Source of the DNA: DAOTWA01 sp034435955
Lineage (GTDB): Bacteria > Chloroflexota > Anaerolineae > Anaerolineales > Anaerolineaceae
Reading direction: 5' to 3'
Assembly: GCA_034435955.1 (NCBI GenBank)
Contig: DAOTWA010000009.1
Location: 1 to 64,000, forward strand
Length of the DNA: 64,000 nt
Shown: positions 24,227-32,706 of the stretch, in pieces
How positions within the stretch are numbered: the stretch's first letter is position 1
How the letters are laid out: each line of letters opens with the position of its first letter
Made by a program: the position numbers and the translations under genes
Notes under the pieces: model-generated
Database searches by the model: none
What the model was told of the DNA's origin: nothing
Seen by the model: the letters and a program-made list of their open reading frames with translations, nothing else

Positions 24227-24739
24227 ATGCCATCTGTATTATTTGTCTGCACAGGGAACATCTGCCGCTCGCCGATGGCAGCGGCTATGTTCAAACAAAT
24301 GGTCGGGGATGATTGGCGGGTCGAGTCCGCCGGTACGCGCGCCATGGATGGTATGGAGGCCTCCGAGGAGGCGCAGCAGGAAATGGCTTCACGCGGCCTG
24401 AATCTTTCCAAACACCGCGCCCGCACAGTAACCGGTGAGATGATCCATACATTTGATCTGATCCTGACCATGGAGGAGGGTCAAAAGGAAGCGCTACGCG
24501 CCGAGTTCCCACTTGAAGCGGGAAAAATCTACACCCTGATGGGCATGAGCGGCCTCATCGGCGATGTTGAAGATCCCATCGGAGGGGGAAAAGAGGACTA
24601 TCATCGCACAGCGGATGAGATCGCCGGTTTGTTGCAGGCGGGGAAGGGTCAGATTATCAAACTGGCAACGACGCAGGTACGGCGCAGGGAAGCAGATATC
24701 CTCCGAAAAAGGGTTTTTCGGCAACGGGAAGGCTTTTGA
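24227..24739 (+). CDS. Low-molecular-weight protein-tyrosine phosphatase family protein
   Basis: A 170-residue protein beginning with the P-loop VLFVCTGNICRSPMAAAM (CX5R, Cys8 as nucleophile) and carrying the general acid in VEDPIGG. These mark the LMW-PTP/arsenate reductase superfamily. Members near polysaccharide genes dephosphorylate tyrosine kinases or sugar phosphates; members near arsenic genes reduce arsenate. Here it follows gmd, so an envelope-related phosphatase is more likely, though this is inference. The final 25 residues form a basic extension beyond the usual domain. Confidence 0.87.
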   Translation: MPSVLFVCTGNICRSPMAAAMFKQMVGDDWRVESAGTRAMDGMEASEEAQQEMASRGLNLSKHRARTVTGEMIHTFDLILTMEEGQKEALRAEFPLEAGKIYTLMGMSGLIGDVEDPIGGGKEDYHRTADEIAGLLQAGKGQIIKLATTQVRRREADILRKRVFRQREGF

Positions 24740-24764
24740 CAAAGCACGATTTGCATGTTAAACT
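24736..24764 (+). promoter_or_regulatory. Candidate promoter upstream of mtnA
   Basis: TTGACA (24736-24741) and TAAACT (24759-24764) with a 17-base spacer. The -35 overlaps the stop codon of the phosphatase gene. Transcription should start near 24771, which places the hairpin at 24785-24808 inside a very short leader. Confidence 0.55.
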
Positions 24765-24784
24765 CGTAGCGTTTGGAGTATCTG

Positions 24785-24808
24785 CGCTCTCGATTGAGGG
24801 CGTTTTTT
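24785..24808 (+). terminator. Terminator-like hairpin immediately before mtnA
   Basis: Stem CGCTCTC/GAGGGCG (24785-24791, 24796-24802; one G-T pair) with loop GATT, followed by six T residues (24803-24808). It ends 13 bases before the mtnA ATG. It may end transcription from the gmd/phosphatase side, act as an attenuator for mtnA, or both. Confidence 0.6.
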
Positions 24809-24821
24809 AGTGTCCGCCGCC

Positions 24822-25871
24822 ATGCGAACGATCGAATGGGATTACGAACATAACCAGTTGAAGATGATCGACCAGCGCAGGCTGCCCACCCAACTGGAGA
24901 TCGTCTCGTACACCGACTATCGCCAGGTGGCCTGGGCGATCCGCGAGATGGTGGTGCGTGGAGCGCCAGCCATCGGAGCGGCGGCGGCATTTGGTCTCGC
25001 GCTGGCGGCGTTCCAATCCAAGGCTGACGACCTCCAGCACTTGAAGAACGACCTGAATCTGGCGGCCGAAGAGCTCAGGTCGGCCCGTCCGACTGCTGTT
25101 AATCTATCCTGGGCGGTAGCTCGCCTGATGTCGGTAGCGGCTGACTTTTCCGGGTCTGCGAATGATTTGCGCGCAAGCCTGCTGCGTGAGGCTCAGGCGG
25201 TGGCTGACGAGGACGTGGAAACCAACCGAAGGATGGCCGTCTTTGGCGCCGATCTGATTGCTGACGGGGATACGATTATTCACCATTGCAACACCGGGGC
25301 GCTGGCCACTGTGGATTGGGGCACAGCATTGGGTGTGATCCGCATGGCGCACGAGCAGGGCAAGCGGGTGCATGTTCTGGTGGACGAGACACGGCCGCGC
25401 TTACAGGGTTCGCGGCTGACTGCATGGGAATTGGATCAGTATGGCATACCTTACGACATCATTGTGGACGGCGCAGCCGGGTATTTCCTGCGCAGCGGAC
25501 AGGCCCAGAAAGTCCTCTTTGGCGCGGATCGGGTCGCAGCGAACGGCGACGTGGCCAACAAGGTTGGATCCTACATGCTGGCCCTGGCCGCACACGACAA
25601 CGGCGTACCGGTCTACTCCGTTTTTCCAGCTTCCACGGTGGATCTGTCAATAACGAGTGGAGATGAGATCCCGATCGAAGAGCGATCCCCCGGGGAGGTG
25701 CTGGATCTTCAGATGCATGGTGAGCGTGTCGCCCCGCTGGAAGCCACCGCGCGCAATCCGGCCTTTGACGTTACGCCAGGCCGTTTGCTCACCGCCTTGA
25801 TCACTGACCGCGGGGTGATTTACCCTCCATTCGAGTTAAATCTGCCGCAGATGATCCGCGGCAGGGAATAA
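24822..25871 (+). CDS. mtnA: S-methyl-5-thioribose-1-phosphate isomerase
   Basis: A 349-residue enzyme of methionine salvage that isomerises methylthioribose 1-phosphate to methylthioribulose 1-phosphate. Family motifs: VVRGAPAIGAAAAFGLALA near residue 45, HHCNTGALATVDWGTALGVI with the catalytic Cys, RPRLQGSRLTAWEL, GADRVAANGDVANKVGSYML with the catalytic Asp, and a C-terminal FDVTPGRLLTALITDRGVI. The ATG at 24822 is preferred to a GTG at 24810 that almost touches the T-run of the terminator-like hairpin. No clear ribosome site is present. It leads a cluster with adenosine kinase and adenosylhomocysteinase. Confidence 0.93.
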   Translation: MRTIEWDYEHNQLKMIDQRRLPTQLEIVSYTDYRQVAWAIREMVVRGAPAIGAAAAFGLALAAFQSKADDLQHLKNDLNLAAEELRSARPTAVNLSWAVARLMSVAADFSGSANDLRASLLREAQAVADEDVETNRRMAVFGADLIADGDTIIHHCNTGALATVDWGTALGVIRMAHEQGKRVHVLVDETRPRLQGSRLTAWELDQYGIPYDIIVDGAAGYFLRSGQAQKVLFGADRVAANGDVANKVGSYMLALAAHDNGVPVYSVFPASTVDLSITSGDEIPIEERSPGEVLDLQMHGERVAPLEATARNPAFDVTPGRLLTALITDRGVIYPPFELNLPQMIRGRE

Positions 25872-25896
25872 TTTCTCACAGGACGGGATATCCAGG

Positions 25897-26868
25897 ATGA
25901 ACATTGCCTGCACCGGCTCAGTTGCGTATGACTACTTGATGTCCTTTCCAGGCTATTTTCGCGATTACATCCTGCTCGATCATCTCGAATCCATCAGCCT
26001 CTCCTTCCTGGTCGATTCGATGGTCAAACAACGCGGCGGGACAGCGCCGAATATCGCCTATACACTAGCGTTGTTAGGCGAGCGGCCAAGGCTGGTGGCA
26101 ACCGTGGGTGAGGACTTCGCCGAATATCGCACCTGGCTGGAAAGCAAGGGGGTGGATACCAGCAATGTGCGTGTGATCCAGGGTGAATACACCGCGTCGT
26201 TCTTCGCCAACACCGATCGGTCTAACTCGCAGATCGCCAGTTTTTACACCGGCGCCATGGCTCACGCAGCGGAAATCTCGCTCCGTGAATTGCAAGGCGG
26301 GCAGCCGGATTTTGTAGTTATTTCCCCCAACGATCCCAAGGCCATGGTGCGCTACGTCAGAGAATGCCGCGAGATGGGCGTGCCCTATCTGTACGACCCC
26401 AGCCAGCAGATCGTGCGCATGTCGCGGGAGGAGCTGCGCGAAGGGGTGGATGGAGCCGAGGCGGTTTTTCTGAATGCGTATGAGTTCGAATTACTACGCA
26501 CGCACACAGGATTGAGCGTTGAGGAAATACTCGAGAAAGTCAAGTTCATGGTCGTGACCCTGGGCAACCAGGGAGCGCGTATTTATGTAAAGGATCGGCT
26601 TTACCAGATCCCGCCCTTCCCCGAGGAAAAGATCGTGGAACCCACAGGGGTTGGTGACGCCTTTCGAGGCGGTTTTTTAGCTGGCTATCTGCGCGGGTGG
26701 GATTGGGAGATTTGCGGGCGGATGGGGGCTCTGGCGGCGACGTTCTGCCTGGAGCACAAGGGACCGCAGAATCATTCGTACACGCGGGAAGAGTTCGTGG
26801 CGCGCTACCGGCGTCATTATGACGACGGCGGGCTGTTAGATGCTCTCCTGGTCGGGCAAACTAATTGA
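25897..26868 (+). CDS. adoK: Adenosine kinase, PfkB/ribokinase family (AdoK type)
   Basis: A 323-residue PfkB-family kinase predicted to phosphorylate adenosine to AMP. It follows the mycobacterial AdoK closely in recalled signature segments: SLSFLVDSMVKQRGGTAPN, DFAEYRTWLESKGVD, SQIASFYTGAMAHA, DPSQQIVRMSREELREGVD, and the catalytic anion-hole motif PTGVGDAFRGGF containing the general base Asp. Placement 15 bases before ahcY, which releases adenosine, strongly supports the substrate. Other PfkB sugars cannot be ruled out without an assay, but similarity plus context is good. Confidence 0.88.
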   Translation: MNIACTGSVAYDYLMSFPGYFRDYILLDHLESISLSFLVDSMVKQRGGTAPNIAYTLALLGERPRLVATVGEDFAEYRTWLESKGVDTSNVRVIQGEYTASFFANTDRSNSQIASFYTGAMAHAAEISLRELQGGQPDFVVISPNDPKAMVRYVRECREMGVPYLYDPSQQIVRMSREELREGVDGAEAVFLNAYEFELLRTHTGLSVEEILEKVKFMVVTLGNQGARIYVKDRLYQIPPFPEEKIVEPTGVGDAFRGGFLAGYLRGWDWEICGRMGALAATFCLEHKGPQNHSYTREEFVARYRRHYDDGGLLDALLVGQTN

Positions 26869-26883
26869 CAGCGGAGGATTTCC

Positions 26884-28143
26884 ATGGATAACTATGACAT
26901 CAAAGATATGAAGTTGGCTGAAGGCGGTCGCCGCCGCATCGAGTGGGCTGAACGGGAGATGCCGGTATTACGCCTGATCCGGGAGCGATTTGCCAAAGAG
27001 AGGCCCCTGGAAGGTGTGCGCGTGTCCGCCTGCCTGCATGTCACCACCGAGACTGCCAATCTGATGCGGACGCTTCAGGTGGGCGGCGCCGATGTGGTGC
27101 TGACTGCCTCTAACCCGCTCTCCACCCAGGACGATGTGGCTGCATCGCTGGTAACCCATTTCGAGATCCCGGTGTACGCGATCAAGGGTGAAGATCACGC
27201 CACCTATTACAAGCACATCAACGCCGCACTGGATCACCGGCCACAAGTCACCATGGACGATGGCGCGGACCTGGTCAGCACACTGCACAAGGAGCGTCGC
27301 GAGCTGCTCGCGGGGATGATGGGGGGAACTGAAGAGACAACCACCGGCGTGATCCGCCTGAGAGCGATGGCGGCGGATGGCGCGCTGTCATTCCCGGTTA
27401 TCGCGGTGAACGACGCCATGACGAAGCATTTCTTCGATAACCGCTACGGCACCGGCCAGTCAACCATCGATGGGATCGTGCGGGCGACGAATACCCTGCT
27501 GGCCGGGAAGACTTTCGTGGTCGCGGGATACGGTTGGTGCGGGCGGGGTCTGGCCATGCGCGCGCGGGGGATGGGCGCGAATGTGGTGGTTACCGAGGTA
27601 AACCCATTGCCGGCGCTGGAAGCGGTGATGGACGGCTATCGGGTCATGCCGATGGAGGAGGCTGCCCGCATCGGGGACATCTTCGTAACCGTCACCGGAG
27701 ACATCAATGTGCTGGACCGCAAGCATTTTGAAGTGATGAAAGATGGCGCCATCGTGGCGAATTCCGGGCACTTCAATGTGGAGATTAACATACCGGCGCT
27801 GGAGGAAATGAAGACCGACAAGCGACTTGTGCGCCCGTTCGTCGAGCAATATCTCCTCCAGGACGGTCGCTCGATCTATTTGCTGGCCGAAGGGAGGCTG
27901 ATCAATCTGGCGGCTGCGGAAGGCCATCCGGCCAGCGTGATGGACATGTCGTTTGCTAACCAGGCGCTCTCAGCCGAGTTCATCATCAAAAACCACGCCA
28001 GGCTGGGGAAACAGGTGTACAGCGTGCCGGAAGAGCTGGACCGCGAAATCGCACGCCTCAAGCTGGAGGCGATGGGGGTGAAGATCGATGATCTCACCAG
28101 TGAACAGCAGGCGTACCTGAATTCATGGCAGGAAGGAACTTAG
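26884..28143 (+). CDS. ahcY: Adenosylhomocysteinase
   Basis: A 419-residue NAD-dependent enzyme that splits S-adenosylhomocysteine to adenosine and homocysteine. It has the N-terminal SACLHVTTETANLMRTL, GEDHATYYKHI, GGTEETTTGVIRL, NDAMTKHFFDNRYGTGQST, the NAD-binding glycine motif VVAGYGWCGRGLAMRARGMG, and SGHFNVEI. The ~40-residue insertion of eukaryotic enzymes is missing, as in many bacteria and archaea. GGAGGATTTCC precedes the ATG. It closes the mtnA-adoK-ahcY cluster. Confidence 0.96.
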   Translation: MDNYDIKDMKLAEGGRRRIEWAEREMPVLRLIRERFAKERPLEGVRVSACLHVTTETANLMRTLQVGGADVVLTASNPLSTQDDVAASLVTHFEIPVYAIKGEDHATYYKHINAALDHRPQVTMDDGADLVSTLHKERRELLAGMMGGTEETTTGVIRLRAMAADGALSFPVIAVNDAMTKHFFDNRYGTGQSTIDGIVRATNTLLAGKTFVVAGYGWCGRGLAMRARGMGANVVVTEVNPLPALEAVMDGYRVMPMEEAARIGDIFVTVTGDINVLDRKHFEVMKDGAIVANSGHFNVEINIPALEEMKTDKRLVRPFVEQYLLQDGRSIYLLAEGRLINLAAAEGHPASVMDMSFANQALSAEFIIKNHARLGKQVYSVPEELDREIARLKLEAMGVKIDDLTSEQQAYLNSWQEGT

Positions 28144-28190
28144 CCTGTAACCCAATTGCGGGTTTCGCATTGCAACCGAAGGTATATACG

Positions 28191-28218
28191 CGAGGGCAGT
28201 GATCGATCACTGCCCTCG
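28191..28218. repeat. Perfect 28-base palindrome between ahcY and recA
   Basis: CGAGGGCAGTGATC is followed without a gap by its reverse complement. As RNA either strand would make a strong hairpin with a GATC-type tip, between two convergent genes. It lacks a T-run on both sides, so it is either an atypical bidirectional terminator or a protein-binding palindrome. Confidence 0.6.
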
Positions 28219-28269
28219 TGCTATAACGGCTATGGTCAGATAGACGAACGGGCGAAAGCTGGGCGTAAA

Positions 28270-29373
28270 TCAGTCTTCCGCCGAACCGCCGTCTTCATCG
28301 GCGGTGGTCAGGGGCAGGGGCATCTCGCCGCCCAGGGCGCGCTGGCGGATGGCGTATTCGATCTCCTGTGTCAGAGCCGGGTTCTGGTGGAGGAATTCCT
28401 TGGCGTTTTCACGTCCCTGGCCCAGGCGCACATCGCCGTAGGAGAAAAATGCGCCGCGTTTGTCGACGATGTTCAGGCTGGTGGCGAGGTCGATGATATC
28501 GCCCACCTTGGAGATACCTTCGTTGTACATGATGTCGAACTCGGCCACGCGGAAGGGCGGAGCGACCTTGTTCTTGACGACGCGCACGCGGACACGCGTA
28601 CCGATGATCTCGGCGCCCACCTTGATGGATTGGATGCGGCGGGTGTCGAGGCGGACAGAAGCATAGAACTTGAGCGCCAGACCGCCGGGGGTGGTCTCAG
28701 GGTTGCCGAACATAACACCGATCTTCTGGCGGAGCTGGTTGGTGAACACCACGGCGGTTTTGGTCTGGTTGATTGCGCTGGAAAGCTTACGCAACGCCTG
28801 AGACATCAGGCGGGCCTGCATGCCCATGGTTGCATCGCCCATATCTCCTTCGATCTCGGCACGGGGAACCAACGCGGCGACCGAATCAATCACCACCACG
28901 TCGATCGCGCCAGAGCGGACCAGGGTTTCGGTGATCTCGAGCGCCTGCTCGCCGGTGTCTGGCTGCGAAATTAGCAGCCGGTCGATATCGACTCCGCAGC
29001 GGGCGGCGTAGGCGGGGTCAAGGGCGTGTTCCATGTCGATATACGCGGCGGTGCCGCCCATTTTCTGAGCTTCGGCGACGATATGCTGACAGATGGTGGT
29101 TTTTCCGGAAGATTCCGGGCCAAAGATTTCGGTAACGCGCCCGCGAGGGATGCCCCCGACACCCAGGGCGATGTCCAGCGAAAGTGAGCCGGTGGGTATG
29201 GCGGCCACTTCCATGTGGTGGGCTTCACCCAAACGCATGATGGAGCCCTCGCCGTAGCGTTTGATAATCTCGCCCAAGGCGCGGTCGAGAACGGCGCGTT
29301 TGGCATCGTCCATGTTTGCGGCATCGCCATCGGAGGGCAGGGGCGGGGGATTCGAGATCGGTTTGCGGGCCAT
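28270..29373 (-). CDS. recA: RecA recombinase
   Basis: A 367-residue RecA with the expected landmarks: Walker A GPESSGKTTICQHIV, VIDSVAALVPRAEIEGDMGD (Walker B and L1 start), FTNQLRQKIGVMFGNPETTPGG (L2) and GRGLGQGRENAKEFL-like C-terminal segment. It drives homologous pairing and LexA self-cleavage. The ATG at 29373 is eight bases after GAGGAG; an in-frame TTG at 29379 overlaps that spacing and is rejected. The promoter and an SOS-like box are listed separately. The acidic C-terminal tail (DEDGGSAED) is normal. Confidence 0.98.
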   Translation of the reverse strand: MARKPISNPPPLPSDGDAANMDDAKRAVLDRALGEIIKRYGEGSIMRLGEAHHMEVAAIPTGSLSLDIALGVGGIPRGRVTEIFGPESSGKTTICQHIVAEAQKMGGTAAYIDMEHALDPAYAARCGVDIDRLLISQPDTGEQALEITETLVRSGAIDVVVIDSVAALVPRAEIEGDMGDATMGMQARLMSQALRKLSSAINQTKTAVVFTNQLRQKIGVMFGNPETTPGGLALKFYASVRLDTRRIQSIKVGAEIIGTRVRVRVVKNKVAPPFRVAEFDIMYNEGISKVGDIIDLATSLNIVDKRGAFFSYGDVRLGQGRENAKEFLHQNPALTQEIEYAIRQRALGGEMPLPLTTADEDGGSAED

Positions 29374-29429
29374 GCGCAAGTCTCCTCAAAATGGAAATGG
29401 AGCAACAAAATGATTATACACCTGACCCA

Positions 29430-29457
29430 ATTATAGCACAGGTGTTCGAGATGTCAA
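29430..29457 (-). promoter_or_regulatory. recA promoter
   Basis: On the minus strand TTGACA (29457-29452) and TATAAT (29435-29430) match both consensus hexamers exactly, with a 16-base spacer. A seven-base inverted repeat (ACACCTG at 29418-29424, CAGGTGT at 29439-29445) flanks the -10. Confidence 0.85.
29435..29448 (-). promoter_or_regulatory. Candidate LexA (SOS) box inside the recA promoter
   Basis: The spacer and first -10 base read CGAACACCTGTGCT on the minus strand, close to the Gram-positive LexA consensus CGAAC-N4-GTTYC (left half exact; right half GTGCT). A repressor bound here would cover the spacer between the -35 and -10. LexA itself is not in the window, so the call rests on similarity and position. 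Confidence 0.55.
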
Positions 29458-29539
29458 GTCAAAAGTGGATAGGCCTGCTTACGGCGCGCAGATATAAAGC
29501 CATCCGAATCGATGTCCTCGGGAGCTGTGGAAACACGCC

Positions 29540-30676
29540 CTATGGGATGGGGATTGAATTGGAGCCGGGAGGCGGGGGCAATTTCGTATTGTAAAGGTAT
29601 CTCCCACGAAAGGTGAAATAAGTGATCTGCCCCGGGTTGATCTTAACGTTGTAGTTGTAGACGCCATAGTTGTATGCGATCCAGATCGTGTACTCCCCAG
29701 CGGGGAGGTCGCTCAACACCATGTTCTCCTGGTAATAATCGTCGCTGTGGACGGTCAACCCCGCGTACGTGCGCACCAGCCATTCCTGCGATCCGGATTT
29801 GGTTTTGACCAGCACTTGCTGATTTTCGAGTGGGAGGCCATTGGTGCCCATAACACGGCCAACCAGAACGCCCCACCCCTGGGGCGGGGCCAGCCATAAT
29901 TCTGGATTGCGGGTGGAGAAATAATCGTTCTCTTTCAGGCGCACCTCAAAGTGAAGATGGGGGCCAGTGGTGAAACCGGTGTTTCCAACCAGGCCAAGCT
30001 GATCTCCGGCCTGGACGGTCTGACCGACCTTTACAGAAACAGAACTCATGTGGGCGTAAACTGTATACAGGCGGGCTCCGTTGTAACCGAAGTCATGCCG
30101 TAAGGAGACAGCAAGGCCGTATGGATCTTTGGAATCGAAGGCGCCAGTGCTGAGGCCATATCCTGCCCAAACCACTGTGCCGGGAGCAGCGGCAAGAACC
30201 GGCGTGTTGAAGGGGGCATCGATATCGATGCCGGTGTGGATGTTGTCCGAGCCGAAGAATACGCCGCCATAGCGGTAATCGGCCAGCGGCCAGTTGACCT
30301 CATCGGCAGCGATCGGACGGTTGAAGTAAAAATGGTCATAAGGCGACAGGGCCCAGGGGACGGGATAGAGGGGGGGCCTCCAGGCGGATTTGGGAGCAGG
30401 AGCGGGTGTGGGGAAGACAAAGCGCAAGGCGTCTGTTTCCGGCGATGGCGAGGGGGCAGGTGACCTGGTCTCATTTGCCGCAGCCTGTCCGGCAGAAGCG
30501 GCGGTTGCCGCCGCCTCGGTCGAGGCAACCTGCGGGGCAGCATCGACCGGGATGGCCAGGAGCGCATCAGCCTGGTCACGCGCGACCCCCATCGGCAGAC
30601 AGCCGGCCGATAGGGCCAGCGATGCAAAAACGGTCAGGAGCAAGGGGAGGGGTTTGTGTGTGGGAGGGCAAGCCAT
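29540..30676 (-). CDS. M23 family metallopeptidase lipoprotein
   Basis: About 378 residues. It starts with a lipoprotein signal (MACPPTHKPLPLLLTVFASL, lipobox LSAGC), then a Pro/Ala-rich linker, then an M23 (LytM/lysostaphin) endopeptidase domain with Zn ligands in NIHTGIDIDAP (HxxxD) and GPHLHFEVR (HxH). The C-terminal ~110 residues form a separate beta-rich domain (VLVGRVMGTNGLPLENQQVL) like a carboxypeptidase-regulatory or Big-type module. The start at 30676, six bases after the upstream stop, is chosen because it yields the signal peptide. All M23 ligands are present, so cell-wall peptide cleavage is plausible. A second M23 lipoprotein is encoded at 32707-33615. Confidence 0.88.
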   Translation of the reverse strand: MACPPTHKPLPLLLTVFASLALSAGCLPMGVARDQADALLAIPVDAAPQVASTEAAATAASAGQAAANETRSPAPSPSPETDALRFVFPTPAPAPKSAWRPPLYPVPWALSPYDHFYFNRPIAADEVNWPLADYRYGGVFFGSDNIHTGIDIDAPFNTPVLAAAPGTVVWAGYGLSTGAFDSKDPYGLAVSLRHDFGYNGARLYTVYAHMSSVSVKVGQTVQAGDQLGLVGNTGFTTGPHLHFEVRLKENDYFSTRNPELWLAPPQGWGVLVGRVMGTNGLPLENQQVLVKTKSGSQEWLVRTYAGLTVHSDDYYQENMVLSDLPAGEYTIWIAYNYGVYNYNVKINPGQITYFTFRGRYLYNTKLPPPPGSNSIPIP

Positions 30677-30681
30677 CGGAA

Positions 30682-32580
30682 TCAAGGTGTTGGCAACGGT
30701 GTCCAGGTAGGGCGCGGAGTCGAGGTGGTGGTGGCCGTCGGCGTGGGGGTAGGGGTGCGCGGCACCATCCACCAGGGCGTACGCGTGGGAGTGGGAGAAG
30801 GTAGCGGCAATGGCGTGGGGGTTTCCAGCGCCTCGGGCGGGTAAAGCTGCAGCATGGCGGTGCGCCAGTCCAGCCCGCCGGTGAAGGCAAATTCGTTAAA
30901 GCGAGCGCCCTGGAAGAAGGTGCGCCAATCCAATGTGGAGGGCTGGCGTTCCCAGCCGAATTGCGCGGCCAGGGCGGTGAAGTCGTACCAGTAACCGTCC
31001 GGAACGGCAGAGCTAAGGGCTCCGCCCTGCTCGTATACAGACGGATCACCGCTATAGCGGGCGTATAAATTCCAGGTTCTCCGATGGAGCGGACGCCCCT
31101 GCGACCCATCTTGATAACGGGTCTTCAGATAGACGCGCCAGTAGGTCTGAGCGCCGTAATCCTCACGGACGAGCGCCATCCACCCGGCCGTCAATGGAGC
31201 AGAATTGATAGCGAACGCCCGGCCGGTGTAAAGCCAGTCGTCGCCCAGATTGGGGGCGAGCGGCGCGGTGAGCGGGACAAAGGCGTTTTCCAGGCTGGAA
31301 AGCACATCCCAGCCGATTTCCTGAGCGATGCGCGTCTTCAGGGATTCAAAGGAGGCTATGGCCTGTTCATTGAGCATCGCCACTGGAGCGGTCACGCCCT
31401 GGAGAGGCTGCAGGGAAACACGGTCGGCGAAAGGCCCGTCCGGTGGTGGGGATGGAACCTGCGTGAGAGTCTGGGGGGCTGCGGTTCTATCCGCGACACG
31501 GCTGCCGGTAATGGCAAGCGGATAATCGCCGACCGCCCAGGTGATGCCGGAAAGTGGGCCAGGGAGCGGCTCAGGCGGTATGAGGATGTCGCCGTCATCC
31601 AGGCGGTAGATCACCAGCAAATCGCGATTGGGCTCACCCCATTGTGCCAGGATCGCGTCACCCTGCGGGCTCCACACAGGCCAATCTCCGGAGCCGATGC
31701 GCCGAGGCGTATTCTGCGGCTGGCGGCTATCCCAGACGTAAATGCCCGGCAGACCATCGGAGGAAGCTGACCAGGCCAGTTGTGTGCCGTCACGCGACCA
31801 GGCCGGGTGGGCGTGTGTCGAGGCGGCATCGTTGCTAACTTTCACGAAACGGTCCTGGGTGCGATCCAGGTAGTCGATCCAGACTTCGTCCTGGCCGCTG
31901 CGGTCGGAGATGAAGGCGATCTCGCGTCCCTGCGGGGACCAGGCTGGGGAGAAATCGGCGGCGGGATCGTCGGTAATGCGCATTGGGGGTTGATCGGGAT
32001 GATCTACGGACAGGATGAATATCTCGAGGTTGCCGTCCTCATTATTCTCGAAAGCCAGCCAATGACCGTCGGGGGACCAGGAAGGCGAGGCGTCGTAAGC
32101 TGGAGAATCGGTGAGCTGAGTAAGGGAACCCGAGCGGAGATCGAGGAGGTAGAGGTTCCAGTAGCCATTGCGCCGGGAGGCGAAGGCCAAGCGCGAGCCA
32201 TCTGGGGAGAGGGCGGGGGTGAGGTCATCCCAGGGAGAAGAGGTGAGGGGGGAGAAGGATAGGGAAGGGGGCTGGAAGGCGAACAGGTGCGCATAACCAT
32301 TATCGCCCATGGAAATGACGGCAAGGCCAGCACGGTTATCAGGGGTGATCGCCGAAGACGGCCCTGAGGTAGAAGAAGCCGTTAGTGGTGCGCGCACATC
32401 CGACTGCTGCGGCGATGAGGAAGGAAAAAAGGCTGCGGCGTTTGAGGTCGGAGCGACAGGACGCGCGTGGCCGTTCACAGCGGCAATTGCGATCACCGTA
32501 AGCAACAAAGCGTTGACCAGGACGACGATCAACAGGCTGCGTGGGGTCAGAGTGACCTGGAATGATGGGCGATCGCTCAT
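30682..32580 (-). CDS. Membrane-anchored TolB/PD40-type beta-propeller protein
   Basis: About 632 residues. Residues 12-38 are one membrane anchor, followed by a Ser/Pro-rich linker and PD40/WD40-like propeller repeats with the TolB signature: DDLTPALSPDGSRLAFASRR, YDASPSWSPDGHWLAFENN, DFSPAWSPQGREIAFISDRS and THAHPAWSRDGTQLAWSAS. The second half (from ~380) is an unrecognised globular domain, ending in a long Pro/Thr tail (TPTPTATTTSTPRPTWTPLP) that could span the wall. No catalytic motif was seen. The ATG at 32580 is used; a TTG at 32598 would extend it by six residues. It is sandwiched between two M23 lipoprotein genes and stops five bases before the next start, so co-translation is likely. 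Confidence 0.8.
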   Translation of the reverse strand: MSDRPSFQVTLTPRSLLIVVLVNALLLTVIAIAAVNGHARPVAPTSNAAAFFPSSSPQQSDVRAPLTASSTSGPSSAITPDNRAGLAVISMGDNGYAHLFAFQPPSLSFSPLTSSPWDDLTPALSPDGSRLAFASRRNGYWNLYLLDLRSGSLTQLTDSPAYDASPSWSPDGHWLAFENNEDGNLEIFILSVDHPDQPPMRITDDPAADFSPAWSPQGREIAFISDRSGQDEVWIDYLDRTQDRFVKVSNDAASTHAHPAWSRDGTQLAWSASSDGLPGIYVWDSRQPQNTPRRIGSGDWPVWSPQGDAILAQWGEPNRDLLVIYRLDDGDILIPPEPLPGPLSGITWAVGDYPLAITGSRVADRTAAPQTLTQVPSPPPDGPFADRVSLQPLQGVTAPVAMLNEQAIASFESLKTRIAQEIGWDVLSSLENAFVPLTAPLAPNLGDDWLYTGRAFAINSAPLTAGWMALVREDYGAQTYWRVYLKTRYQDGSQGRPLHRRTWNLYARYSGDPSVYEQGGALSSAVPDGYWYDFTALAAQFGWERQPSTLDWRTFFQGARFNEFAFTGGLDWRTAMLQLYPPEALETPTPLPLPSPTPTRTPWWMVPRTPTPTPTATTTSTPRPTWTPLPTP

Positions 32581-32706
32581 AAAGGAAGCTGGTTGCAACG
32601 TCCGCGCCAGAGGGATGATATCGGCAAGCGGAAAGGGGTCTCCTGGTTCGAGGAAAAGGGCAGAGGCATAATCACCGGCTTAATCGGGGCATGGCTGCTA
32701 AGGAGG

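Noticed and set aside
24227..24739. Assignment of the small phosphatase as an arsenate reductase
   Set aside because: No arsenic genes are nearby and the residues after the P-loop fit LMW protein phosphatases; the neighbouring gmd suggests envelope functions.
30690..30830. Repetitive-looking GT/GGC-rich DNA, considered as tandem repeats
   Set aside because: It encodes the Pro/Thr-rich tail of the propeller protein (TPTPTATTTSTPRPTWTP); the irregular units are explained by protein low complexity.
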